Below are positions 8,324 through 16,449 of a DNA stretch of 64,000 nt, one piece after another. The position numbers were made by a program, and so were the translations under genes. The notes beneath the pieces were generated by a model. It had not been told where the DNA came from and made no database searches. It saw nothing but the letters and a program-made list of their open reading frames with translations. The stretch is from Pseudoxanthomonas gei (GTDB taxonomy: Bacteria > Pseudomonadota > Gammaproteobacteria > Xanthomonadales > Xanthomonadaceae): positions 186,001 to 250,000 of the forward strand of contig NZ_QOVG01000004.1 of assembly GCF_010119615.1 (NCBI RefSeq), written 5' to 3'. Positions within the stretch are counted from its first letter, which is position 1. Every line of letters starts with the position of its first letter.

Positions 8324-9232
8324 TCAGGCCGCGATGGATTCGCGGCTGGACTGTTGTTCTAGGGCCGTGGCCGCGGCGTGCAGGCGGTCTGCCTCGGCGG
8401 CATGGGCATCGGAAAGCGGGGTCAGCGGCAACCGCAGCCCGGCACCATAGCCCAGTCGCTGCAGCAGCGCCTTGACCGGGATGGGATTGGACTCGATGCC
8501 GAAGAAGGAATGGAAGGCCTGCATCTGCGCATCCAGGCGCGCGGCAGCGGCTTCGTCGCGATTGCGCGAGAGATCACACAACTTGCGGAACGCATTCGGC
8601 AAGGCATTGGAGCCCACCGAGATCAGGCCATCGGCCCCGGCCAGCAGGGCCCGCGACGCGGTCGGATCGTCACCACTGAAGATGGCGAAGGTGTCGCTGC
8701 GCAATGCCAGCAGGGCCGCCATGCGCTCGGGTTCCGGACGCGCTTCCTTGATGCCGACGATGGACGGGTGCGATACCAGTTCGGCTACGGTTTCCGGCAA
8801 CAGGTCGCAACCGGTGCGGCCCGGCACGTTGTAGAGCACGACCGGCAGGCCGCCCTGGTCGGCAGCGGCGCGGTAGTGGGCGACCAGGCCGGCCTGGGTC
8901 GGGCGCACATACGGCGGCGTGACCACCAGCGCGAAATCGGCGCCGGCTGCGGCCGCGCGGCGAGTCTGGGCGATGGTCTTGGCGGTGTTCATCTGTCCGG
9001 TGCCGGCCAGCACCGGAATGCGGCCTGCCACCTGCGTTACCGCCGTCGTCAACAGCAGATCGTATTCCTCATCGGTCAGTGCCGCCGCTTCACCGGTCGA
9101 ACCCGCCACCACGATGCCCTGGATGCCACCGGCCAGTTGCTGCGTCAGCAATCGCTGCCACGCATCCAGGTCCAGCTCGCCAGTCGGCGTGAACGGTGTC
9201 GCAAGTGCAGTGATACAGCCGGAAAGGGACAA
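8324..9232 (-). CDS. dapA: 4-hydroxy-tetrahydrodipicolinate synthase
   Basis: Condenses pyruvate with aspartate semialdehyde, the first committed step of lysine and diaminopimelate synthesis. The 302-residue protein shows the TIM-barrel family motifs [20 protein letters not shown], the catalytic tyrosine in LYNVPGRTG and the Schiff-base lysine in [10 protein letters not shown] propose a TTG start at 9232 (reads [14 protein letters not shown]), preceded by AAGG 7 bases upstream, because this matches the usual DapA N-terminus; the only upstream in-frame ATG (9349) would add 39 non-conserved residues. Divergent from the gcvR-like gene, with 142 bp between. Confidence 0.95.
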   Translation of the reverse strand: MSLSGCITALATPFTPTGELDLDAWQRLLTQQLAGGIQGIVVAGSTGEAAALTDEEYDLLLTTAVTQVAGRIPVLAGTGQMNTAKTIAQTRRAAAAGADFALVVTPPYVRPTQAGLVAHYRAAADQGGLPVVLYNVPGRTGCDLLPETVAELVSHPSIVGIKEARPEPERMAALLALRSDTFAIFSGDDPTASRALLAGADGLISVGSNALPNAFRKLCDLSRNRDEAAAARLDAQMQAFHSFFGIESNPIPVKALLQRLGYGAGLRLPLTPLSDAHAAEADRLHAAATALEQQSSRESIAA

Positions 9233-9374
9233 GCGGTTGCCTTCGAAAGGAGGTCGCGCGGAACGCCACGCACCCTGCGATGTTACTTGCGGCTTGAAAG
9301 CGCGGGCAAGTATGCTGGGCCATGCACCGGGCACCTGCCCTGTCGCCATTCATACAAAGGGCTTGTTGAGAGAG

Positions 9375-9950
9375 ATGCCTGAAGCCCCACCGACAGATCC
9401 AAACGCCCGGCCTTCGCCGAACGAAAACCACCTCCTGATCAACGCCTACACGACGCATCCGGAGTCGCCGCTGCTGTCGGTGACCCGCCGGATCGCCGAC
9501 AGCGGCTGCAACCTGGTCGATGCGCGCCTGTCCACCGTGGGCCGCGACGTGTCGGTGACCGCCCTGGCGACCGGTTCCTGGGACTCGGTGGCCAAGCTGG
9601 AGGCGATGATGACCCGGCTGGAGCGCGAGGAAGGCCTCAAGCTGGTCTGGTACCGCACCGCCGCCAAGGTCGTGCAGTCCAACCTGCTGCCCTACATCGT
9701 GGAAGTGGTGGCCGCAGACAAGCCGGGCATCCTGTTCCAGCTGGCCGATTTCTTCGACCGCCAGGGCATCACCATCGAGAACCTGCAGAGCACCCGCTAC
9801 CGGGCCATGCAGACCGGCGCGGAGATGTTCTCGGCCCAGGTCACCATCGGCATCCCGGCCAACATGCATATCGCCGCCCTGCGCGACGATTTCCTCGAAT
9901 TCTGCGACCACCTGAACCTGGACGCGATCATGGACCCGATGAAGTTCTGA
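9375..9950 (+). CDS. gcvR: ACT-domain regulator, GcvR-like
   Basis: The product is 191 residues containing two ACT-type domains: the first begins near residue 20 (LLINAYTTHPESPLLSVTRR) and the second near residue 105 (YIVEVVAADKPGILFQLADF). Proteins of this architecture include GcvR, which antagonises GcvA in control of the glycine cleavage system in E. coli. No DNA-binding domain is present, as expected. The ATG at 9375 follows GAGAGAG. It lies directly upstream of prxQ (18 bp gap), an arrangement seen in many gammaproteobacteria. Confidence 0.85.
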   Translation: MPEAPPTDPNARPSPNENHLLINAYTTHPESPLLSVTRRIADSGCNLVDARLSTVGRDVSVTALATGSWDSVAKLEAMMTRLEREEGLKLVWYRTAAKVVQSNLLPYIVEVVAADKPGILFQLADFFDRQGITIENLQSTRYRAMQTGAEMFSAQVTIGIPANMHIAALRDDFLEFCDHLNLDAIMDPMKF

Positions 9951-9968
9951 CCTGATGGCAGCGAACGC

Positions 9969-10451
9969 ATGACCGCAACGGGCAAGGCCCTGGGCAAGAC
10001 CACGCTGAAGCTGCCGCTGGCGCTGTCCGGCGGCGAGACCGCCAGGCTTTCCGACTACGCCGGCCACTGGCTGGTGCTGTACTTCTACCCCAAGGACAGC
10101 ACCCCGGGCTGCACCACCGAAGGCATCGATTTCAACGCGCTGCTGCCGGAATTCCGCAAACTCGATGCCACCGTGCTGGGCGTTTCCCGCGACTCGGTGA
10201 AGTCCCACGACAACTTCTGCGCGAAACAGGGCTTCAATTTCGCCCTGGTCAGCGATGCAGACGAGGCGCTGTGCCAGGCCTTCGACGTGATCCACGAGAA
10301 GAATATGTACGGGCGCAAGGTGCTGGGCGTGGTCCGCAGCACCTTCCTGATTTCCCCGCAAGGCCGCATCGTGCAGGAATGGCGGAGCGTCAAGGTCGCA
10401 GGCCACGCCGAAGCCGTACTGCAAGCCCTGCAGGTCGCAAGCAAGCAGTGA
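9969..10451 (+). CDS. bcp: Thiol peroxidase PrxQ / Bcp
   Basis: A 160-residue peroxiredoxin that reduces peroxides with thioredoxin as likely donor. The peroxidatic cysteine is C48 in YPKDSTPGCTTE. E. coli Bcp has its resolving Cys five residues later; here that position is Asp, and instead Cys84 occurs in DNFCAKQGF. Positions 48 and 84 are the pair described for X. campestris PrxQ, an atypical two-Cys enzyme, so the same disulfide mechanism is expected. Probably co-transcribed with the gcvR-like gene upstream. Confidence 0.93.
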   Translation: MTATGKALGKTTLKLPLALSGGETARLSDYAGHWLVLYFYPKDSTPGCTTEGIDFNALLPEFRKLDATVLGVSRDSVKSHDNFCAKQGFNFALVSDADEALCQAFDVIHEKNMYGRKVLGVVRSTFLISPQGRIVQEWRSVKVAGHAEAVLQALQVASKQ

Positions 10452-10532
10452 CCGATCCCCGAACCCTTCCTGCCACTGCCCCGCCCCGCGGGTCGCGGTG
10501 GTCTGCCGCTGTTCCAGTGGTTCCTGTTGCAA

Positions 10533-10571
10533 GTTGCTGTTGCACGTTGCCGTTGCACGTTGCCGTTGCAT
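10533..10571. repeat. Three 13-bp tandem repeats
   Basis: Three consecutive 13-bp units (GTTGCTGTTGCAC, GTTGCCGTTGCAC, GTTGCCGTTGCAT) lie in the 168-bp gap between prxQ and the phoH-type gene. No gene or obvious promoter motif is visible in this gap. Confidence 0.85.
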
Positions 10572-10619
10572 GTGTCGCCGTACACCCATCCACACCCCAC
10601 CCTCTGCGAGGCTGTCTAG

Positions 10620-12023
10620 ATGACCCGAAGCAAGCGCATCTACGTGTTGGATACCAATGTGCTGATGCACGACCCGACCGCGCTGTTCAAGTTCGAGGAA
10701 CACGAAGTGTTCCTGCCGATGCAGGTCATCGAGGAACTGGACAATGCCAAGAAGGGCATGACCGAAGTGAGCCGCAATGCGCGCCAGGTAAGCCGCTTCC
10801 TCAATGAGCTGATCGAGGGCGCCGGTGCCGAGCAGATCGACGCCGGCATACCGCTGAGCCATCCGCAGGGCGTGCAGCTGAAGTCGCAAAGCGCGATCGG
10901 CCGCCTGTTCTTCCAGACCAAACCCACCATTCCCGGCCGCACCTTCGGCGACCTGGCGCCGGACAACAAGATCCTGGCGGCGGTGCTGGAACTGCGCGAA
11001 CGGCATCCGGAAGTGCCGGTGATCCTGGTATCCAAGGACATCAACCTGCGCATCAAGGCCGCGATCAGCGGACTGGTGGCCGAGGACTACGAGAACGATC
11101 GCGCGCTGGACGATTTCAGCCTGCTGTTCACCGGCGCCACCGAACTGTCGCCGGATTTCTGGGACCGTCACGAAAAGGACCTGCGCTCGTGGAGCGACAA
11201 GGCCGGGCGCACCAGTTACGAAGTGGCAATGACCGAAGAAGAGGACTGGTACCCGAACCAGTTCCTGTACCTGCCGGGCGAGGATGAAGTCGAGTTCCGC
11301 GTCGCCAGGATCGGCACCGACAAGAAGGCCACGCTGGCCCTGGCCGATGATTTCCGCAGCAGCCAGCACGCGGTGTGGGGAATCATCGCGCGCAACCGCG
11401 AGCAGAACTTCGCCCTGAACGCGCTGATGGACCCGGAGATCGATTTCGTCAGCCTGCTGGGCACCGCCGGCACCGGCAAGACCCTGCTCGCCCTGGCCGC
11501 AGGGCTTGCGCAGACCATGGACCAGCAGCGTTACCGCGAAATCATCATGACCCGCGCCACCGTGTCGGTGGGCGAGGACATCGGCTTCCTGCCGGGCACC
11601 GAGGAGGAAAAAATGACGCCGTGGATGGGCGCGCTGACCGACAACCTGGAAGTGCTGACGCACAACCAGGACGGTGGCGCCTGGGGGCGCGCGGCCACCA
11701 ACGACCTGCTGGCCTCGCGCATCAAGATCCGCTCGATGAACTTCATGCGCGGGCGCACCTTCCTCAGCCGCTACCTGATCCTGGACGAGGCGCAGAACCT
11801 GACGCCGAAACAGATGAAGACGCTGATCACCCGGGCCGGCCCCGGCACCAAGATCGTGTGCCTGGGCAACGTGGAACAGATCGACACGCCCTACCTCACC
11901 GAAACCACGTCGGGCCTGACCTACGCGGTGGACCGCTTCAAGCACTGGGCCCACAGCGCGCACATCACCCTGCGTCGCGGCGAGCGTTCGCGGCTGGCCG
12001 ACTACGCCTCCGAAGTGCTTTGA
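10620..12023 (+). CDS. PIN-PhoH fusion ATPase
   Basis: The product is 467 residues. An N-terminal PIN nuclease-like domain (about 1-150) carries acidic residues in YVLDTNVLMHDP, VIEELDNAK and LVSKDINLR. A C-terminal PhoH ATPase domain (about 250-460) has Walker A GTAGTGKTLLA and Walker B LILDEAQNLTP, then GNVEQID. This is the PhoH2 arrangement, proposed to couple RNA unwinding to RNA cleavage. The long, intact protein is typical for Xanthomonadales. It stands alone, with a strong hairpin following it. Confidence 0.92.
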   Translation: MTRSKRIYVLDTNVLMHDPTALFKFEEHEVFLPMQVIEELDNAKKGMTEVSRNARQVSRFLNELIEGAGAEQIDAGIPLSHPQGVQLKSQSAIGRLFFQTKPTIPGRTFGDLAPDNKILAAVLELRERHPEVPVILVSKDINLRIKAAISGLVAEDYENDRALDDFSLLFTGATELSPDFWDRHEKDLRSWSDKAGRTSYEVAMTEEEDWYPNQFLYLPGEDEVEFRVARIGTDKKATLALADDFRSSQHAVWGIIARNREQNFALNALMDPEIDFVSLLGTAGTGKTLLALAAGLAQTMDQQRYREIIMTRATVSVGEDIGFLPGTEEEKMTPWMGALTDNLEVLTHNQDGGAWGRAATNDLLASRIKIRSMNFMRGRTFLSRYLILDEAQNLTPKQMKTLITRAGPGTKIVCLGNVEQIDTPYLTETTSGLTYAVDRFKHWAHSAHITLRRGERSRLADYASEVL

Positions 12024-12032
12024 ACAGGCACC

Positions 12033-12065
12033 CCGGGTTGATCGCTTAAACTGCGATCAACCCGG
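12033..12065 (+). terminator. Strong hairpin after the PIN-PhoH gene
   Basis: A perfect 13-bp inverted repeat, CCGGGTTGATCGC (12033-12045) and GCGATCAACCCGG (12053-12065), separated by 7 bases. It lies 9 bases after the phoH-type stop. No T tract follows, so it may terminate weakly or act as an mRNA 3'-end stabiliser. Confidence 0.65.
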
Positions 12066-12088
12066 TCCACACAGGTATTTCGCGCACG

Positions 12089-12766
12089 ATGGGCATCCAA
12101 CTTCCCCGCTGGGTCTGGGTAGGCGCGGGCTCGCTTGCGTTCGTGGCCGGCATCGTCAACGTGGTCGGATACCTGGGTTTCGAACACCAGGCCATCACCC
12201 ACCTGACCGGCACCACCTCGCTGCTGGGCGCGGCCATTGTCGAGCGCGACCTCCGCGCGATCGGCCGCCTGCTGGGCGTGGTGCTGGCCTTCATCGCCGG
12301 GGCGGTGGCCAGCGGATTGATCATCCAGGACAGCACCCTGCAGCTGGGTCGCAGGTATGGCGTGGTGCTGGCCATCGAAGCGCTGCTGCTGGCAGCGGCA
12401 GTGCCCCTGTTCGAGCGACAGTTGATTGCCGGCGCGTTGCTGGCGGCGGCGGCCTGCGGATTGCAGAACGCCATGGCTTCGACCTACAGCGGCTCGCTGA
12501 TACGAACCAGCCACGTCACCGGGCTGGTCACCGATATCGGCATCGCAATGGGCCATGCGTTGCGCGGCATGCCGGTGGCCAGGCGCAGGCTGGCCCTGTG
12601 CGTGCTGGTGACCACCAGTTTCCTCTGCGGCGGCATCGCCGGCGCCTTGCTGTATTCGCGATTCGGCTACAGCACACTTTATTTCCCCGCCCTGCTGACC
12701 GGCAGCGTGGGCGTCGCCTACGCCGTCTACCGGCAACGGCAGTTGTGGATCACCCAGGGAAGATGA
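12089..12766 (+). CDS. DUF1275 (YoaK-type) membrane protein
   Basis: A 225-residue inner-membrane protein with about six hydrophobic segments, beginning WVWVGAGSLAFVAGIVNVVGY. The segments VNVVGYLGFEHQAITHLTGT and AMASTYSGSLIRTSHVTGLV contain the conserved G-x2-H-x-TG patterns of the DUF1275/YoaK family. Function is unknown. Its stop overlaps the thiD start, suggesting co-expression without implying a shared function. Confidence 0.85.
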   Translation: MGIQLPRWVWVGAGSLAFVAGIVNVVGYLGFEHQAITHLTGTTSLLGAAIVERDLRAIGRLLGVVLAFIAGAVASGLIIQDSTLQLGRRYGVVLAIEALLLAAAVPLFERQLIAGALLAAAACGLQNAMASTYSGSLIRTSHVTGLVTDIGIAMGHALRGMPVARRRLALCVLVTTSFLCGGIAGALLYSRFGYSTLYFPALLTGSVGVAYAVYRQRQLWITQGR

Positions 12767-13578
12767 TGACCCAGGCACCTTCAGTCACCAGCGCGCTCAC
12801 CATTGCCGGCTCCGATTCGGGCGGCGGCGCCGGTATCCAGGCCGACCTCAAGACCTTTGCCGCGCATCGCGTGCATGGCCTGTCGGCCATCGCCGCGCTC
12901 ACCGCGCAGCACACCCGTGGCGTCACCGCGGTCAACGTACCGCCGATGGACTTCCTGCGCGCGCAGCTGGACGCCTGTTTCGACGACTTCGACATCGGCG
13001 CGGTGAAGCTGGGCATGCTGGCCAATGCGCAGGTGATCGGCACGGTGGCCACCGAACTGGAGCGGCGGCGGCCAGCGTTCGTGGTGGTCGACCCGGTGAT
13101 GGTGGCCACCAGCGGCGCCAAGCTGCTGGAAGACGCCGCGCTGGAGGCGCTGCGCACGCGCCTGCTGCCGCTGGCTTCGCTGATCACGCCCAACCTGCCC
13201 GAAGCCGAATTGCTGCTGGGCCACCCCGTCGGCGATGTCGCCGCGATGCGCACGGCCACCGCTGAACTGCTGGCGCTCGGCGCCACTGCGGTGTTGCTGA
13301 AAGGCGGCCACCTGCAGGATCGGGGCGACGTGGTCGACCTGTTCGCCGATGCGACGGGCGTGCGCGAAATCGTGCATCCGCGCCTGCGGCTCGAGGCGCA
13401 TGGCACCGGCTGCACGCTGGCCTCGGCGATCGCGGCGAACCTGTGCCTGGGCGCTTCCATGGCCGAAGCCTGCCGGCTGGCATCGGATTACGTGCACGCC
13501 GCTTTGCGCAGCGGTTATCGCCCGGGCCGCAGCGACATCCTGGTACTCGATCATTTCGGGGCGGCGCCGGGACGATGA
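12766..13578 (+). CDS. thiD: Hydroxymethylpyrimidine/phosphomethylpyrimidine kinase
   Basis: Phosphorylates HMP and HMP-phosphate for thiamine synthesis. The 270-residue ribokinase-fold protein shows ALTIAGSDSGGGAGIQADLK at the N-terminus, DPVMVATSGAKLL, LITPNLPEAELLLG and the anion-hole/catalytic motif AHGTGCTLASAIAANL. AGGGA precedes two adjacent ATG codons (12763 and 12766); I use the second because of spacing and its one-base overlap with the upstream stop. Its own stop overlaps the next start (ATGA). Confidence 0.95.
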   Translation: MTQAPSVTSALTIAGSDSGGGAGIQADLKTFAAHRVHGLSAIAALTAQHTRGVTAVNVPPMDFLRAQLDACFDDFDIGAVKLGMLANAQVIGTVATELERRRPAFVVVDPVMVATSGAKLLEDAALEALRTRLLPLASLITPNLPEAELLLGHPVGDVAAMRTATAELLALGATAVLLKGGHLQDRGDVVDLFADATGVREIVHPRLRLEAHGTGCTLASAIAANLCLGASMAEACRLASDYVHAALRSGYRPGRSDILVLDHFGAAPGR

Positions 13579-14435
13579 GCATGCAGGAGATGGAGATTCC
13601 ACTGGCCACGGAAGACGGCCACCGCTACAAGCTGATCGCACGCATCCCTGCGCAAGCCCATTCGACCCTGTTGTGGCTGCCGGCACTGGGCGTGGCCGCG
13701 TGGCACTACCTGCCGATGGCCGAGGCGCTGGCGGCACGGGGCATCGCCGTGTTCCTGCACGAATGGCGCGGCAATGGCAGCAGCAGCCTGCGCGCCAGCC
13801 GCGCGGTGGACTGGGGTTACCGCGAAATCCTGACCCAGGACATCCGGTGCAGTCAGGAAGCCATCAACGCACATTGCGATGCGCCCGCGCGGATCATCGG
13901 CGGCCACAGCATCGGCGCGCAGTTCGCGGCCTGCTACCTGGCATTGCATGCCGGAGCCTTCGAGTCGCTGTGGTTGGTGGCCAGCGGCTCGCCGTACTGG
14001 CGCGCGTTCCCCGCCCCATTGCGCTACCTGTTCCCGCCGGCGTTCCGGTTCGTGCCCTGGGTGGCCGATCGCCGCGGCCTGCTGCATGGGCGCCGGTATG
14101 GTTTTGCCGGCAACGAGGCACGAACGCTGATGCGCGACTGGGCCAGGGTCGGCCTGAGCAACCGCTATGCGGCGAGCGGCATGGACGTCGACCTGGAAGC
14201 GGCGCTGTCGCGGGTGGCCGTCGAAGCGCGTGGCGTGCTGCTGGCGAACGACTGGTATGCACCACGCAGCTCGCTGCAGGCGCTGCTGGACAAGATGCCG
14301 CACACGCGTTCGAGCATCAGCATCCTCGACCGCCATGCGCTGGGCGCGCGCGCCGACCACTTCGCGTGGATGAAGCGGCCTGGTGCGGTAGTGGAGGCAT
14401 TGCTGGCAGGCGCTGCTCCGGACCAGAACGGCTAG
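13575..14435 (+). CDS. Alpha/beta-hydrolase, unknown substrate
   Basis: The product is 286 residues with an alpha/beta-hydrolase fold. The nucleophile elbow is GGHSIGAQ, and a strand-turn LLWLPALGVAAWHYLPMAEA carries the oxyanion region. Likely acid/base residues include the D or H of LDRHALGARADHFAW near the C-terminus. The start overlaps the thiD stop (ATGA). No signal peptide, so probably cytoplasmic. Members of this general group are annotated only as predicted hydrolases; the substrate cannot be told from sequence. Confidence 0.8.
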   Translation: MSMQEMEIPLATEDGHRYKLIARIPAQAHSTLLWLPALGVAAWHYLPMAEALAARGIAVFLHEWRGNGSSSLRASRAVDWGYREILTQDIRCSQEAINAHCDAPARIIGGHSIGAQFAACYLALHAGAFESLWLVASGSPYWRAFPAPLRYLFPPAFRFVPWVADRRGLLHGRRYGFAGNEARTLMRDWARVGLSNRYAASGMDVDLEAALSRVAVEARGVLLANDWYAPRSSLQALLDKMPHTRSSISILDRHALGARADHFAWMKRPGAVVEALLAGAAPDQNG

Positions 14436-14458
14436 CCGAAGGGCGCGCAGGTTCCAGC

Positions 14459-14606
14459 GGCAGGCTCTGCCCTTGTGGGAGGAACGCCAAGGCAGGCTCT
14501 GACCTTGTGGGAAGAACGCCAAGGCAGGCTGTGCCCTTGTGGGAGGGGCTTCAGCCCCGACGCTCTCCGCCAGAACCCGTCGGGGCTCAAGCCCCTCCCG
14601 CACAAG
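14459..14606. repeat. 32-bp tandem repeats running into an inverted REP pair
   Basis: Two near-identical 32-bp units (14459-14490 and 14491-14522, starting GGCAGGCTCTG) and the start of a third (from 14523) lead into a REP element at about 14536-14562 (TGTGGGAGGGGCTTCAGCCC core). Its inverted partner lies at about 14579-14606. The array occupies nearly all of the 184-bp gap between the hydrolase gene and the convergent galE gene, and could form a strong hairpin ending both transcripts. Confidence 0.85.
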
Positions 14607-14619
14607 TGAGGCAGTTGGA

Positions 14620-15633
14620 TCAGTCGGCGTAACCGCCGGGGTTCATCGACTGCCAGCGCCAGGCATCCCGGCACATCGCATCGACGTCGAACTCGGCCTG
14701 CCAGCCGAGCAGGCGCCGGGCCAGGGCCGGGTCGGCGTAGACCTCGGCCACATCGCCAGGCCGGCGGGCCACGATGTCGTAGGGAACCGGGCGCCCGGAG
14801 GCGCGCTCGAAACCATGCAGCAATTCCAGCACGCTGATCCCGCGCCCGGTGCCCAGGTTGACGGTCAGGTTGCCATCCTCGCGCTGCAGGTATTCCAATG
14901 CGTCCACGTGCGCGCGGGCCAGGTCTACGACGTGTATGTAATCGCGCACGCCGGTGCCGTCGACGGTTGGATAGTCGCCGCCGAAGACCTGCAGCCTCTC
15001 GCGTCGGCCTACTGCCACCTGGCAGATGTAGGGCATGAGGTTGTTGGGAATGCCGGCCGGGTCTTCTCCGATCAGTCCCGAGGCATGGGCGCCGACCGGG
15101 TTGAAGTAGCGCAGGTTGGCGGCGCGGAAGCCCGGGTCCGAAGCGCACAGGTCCTCGATCAGCTGCTCCATGACCAGCTTGGTGCGGCCATAGGGGTTGG
15201 TCACCTGCAGGCGCGCGTCCTCGCGCACCGGCACGCTTTCGGGGTCGCCGTAGACGGTGGCCGAGGAACTGAACACCAGGCGCCCTACCCCGGCTTCCTG
15301 CATCGCCCGCAGCAGGGTGATGGTGCCGCTGATGTTGTTGTCGAAATAGTCGAGTGGCCGCTCGCAGGATTCGCCGACCGCCTTCAGCGCCGCGAAGTGG
15401 ACGACCGCGTCGAAACGGTGGGCGGCGAACAGGCGCGACATCGCCGCGGCGTCGCGCACGTCAAGCGGGTGGAATTCGGGGGCCTTCCCGGTCAGCTGGC
15501 GCAACCGCTCCAGCACCCGGGGCGAGCTGTTGCTGAAGTTGTCGGCGATGACCACCTCGTGGCCCCGTTCGACCAGTACCGCATATGTATGGCAGCCGAT
15601 ATAGCCGGTGCCGCCGCATAGCAGGATGCGCAT
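14620..15633 (-). CDS. galE: UDP-glucose 4-epimerase
   Basis: Interconverts UDP-glucose and UDP-galactose, supplying a precursor for the adjacent EPS. The 337-residue short-chain dehydrogenase-type enzyme has the NAD-binding LLCGGTGYIGCHT, the serine in VFSSSATVYG, YGRTKLVMEQ with the catalytic YxxxK, and the GalE signature region LRYFNPVGAH. I start at MRILLCGG (15633), four codons inside the longest reading frame, because it matches the family. It is divergent from EPS module 2; the 180-bp gap must hold both promoters. Confidence 0.95.
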   Translation of the reverse strand: MRILLCGGTGYIGCHTYAVLVERGHEVVIADNFSNSSPRVLERLRQLTGKAPEFHPLDVRDAAAMSRLFAAHRFDAVVHFAALKAVGESCERPLDYFDNNISGTITLLRAMQEAGVGRLVFSSSATVYGDPESVPVREDARLQVTNPYGRTKLVMEQLIEDLCASDPGFRAANLRYFNPVGAHASGLIGEDPAGIPNNLMPYICQVAVGRRERLQVFGGDYPTVDGTGVRDYIHVVDLARAHVDALEYLQREDGNLTVNLGTGRGISVLELLHGFERASGRPVPYDIVARRPGDVAEVYADPALARRLLGWQAEFDVDAMCRDAWRWQSMNPGGYAD

Positions 15634-15813
15634 CCAGATCCCCAAGGTTCACGAAAGGGCATTATCCATGGAACGCGCGGCGCGGCCCATGTCGTCTTGC
15701 GAGCAGGCCACGCGCAATTGTGCGGCGAGACCCGGCGTATCGGCGTGGCCGGCCTGTCCTGATCCTGGCGAAACCTGCGTTGTTAAGGCAGTACACGCAC
15801 AGGGGCAAGTTCG

Positions 15814-16449
15814 ATGAAACGCATGCAGGCAGTCATTGCCGTAATCGGCCTTTCAATGGCGCTGGCCACGCCAGCCTGGTGCGACGAAGCTGCCGCGCCC
15901 GCAGAAGCAGATGCCGCGCCGCCCGCGACCACCATTTCCCAGGACACCTACAAGATCGGGGTGGATGACATTGTGCAGGTCTCGGTCTGGCGCAATCCCG
16001 AACTGGGCATCACGGTGCCGGTGCGCCCGGACGGCATGATCTCGGTGCCGCTGGTAGGCGACGTGCTGGCCGGTGGCCGCACCCCCATCCAGGTTGCCAG
16101 CACCATCCAGAAGGGCCTGGCGACCTACGTGCGCGACCCGCAGGTGGCGGTGATCCTGACCGAACTGCGCAGCCACGAATACCTGTCGCGGGTGCGGGTG
16201 ACCGGTGCGGTGCGCCAGCCCATTTCCATTCCCTACCGCCCCGGCATGACCGTGCTGGACGCGGTGCTGGCTGCGGGCGGAGTGACCGAATTCGCCTCGG
16301 CCAACCGTTCCAACCTGTATCGACGCAACGGCGACACCACCCTGCCCTACCCGATAAAGCTCGACCGCATCCTCAAGCGTGGCGACCTATCGACCAACAT
16401 GAATGTTGCGCCCGGCGACGTAATCACCATCCCGGAAAGGGTCCTATGA
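15814..16449 (+). CDS. Polysaccharide export protein (XrtA-locus / GumB type)
   Basis: The product is a 211-residue periplasmic or outer-membrane protein with a cleavable signal peptide (ends ATPAWCDEA; no clear lipobox). The export domain contains YKIGVDDIVQVSVWRNPELG and ISVPLVGDVLAGGRTPIQVA, followed by one SLBB-type domain (RVRVTGAVRQPISIPYRPGM). It forms the outer-membrane export component and is paired with the Wzz-like protein encoded next (ATGA overlap). It is the first gene of the 11-gene module; AGGGGC lies upstream of the ATG. Its sequence pattern resembles export proteins in exosortase-A type EPS loci. Confidence 0.9.
   Translation: MKRMQAVIAVIGLSMALATPAWCDEAAAPAEADAAPPATTISQDTYKIGVDDIVQVSVWRNPELGITVPVRPDGMISVPLVGDVLAGGRTPIQVASTIQKGLATYVRDPQVAVILTELRSHEYLSRVRVTGAVRQPISIPYRPGMTVLDAVLAAGGVTEFASANRSNLYRRNGDTTLPYPIKLDRILKRGDLSTNMNVAPGDVITIPERVL

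Noticed and set aside
10533..10571. Possible CRISPR-like repeat
   Set aside because: Units are 13 bp and directly adjacent without spacers; no cas gene is present.
9090..11963. 957-codon minus-strand frame over gcvR, prxQ and phoH
   Set aside because: Antisense to three genes with clear motifs; His/Gln-rich composition.
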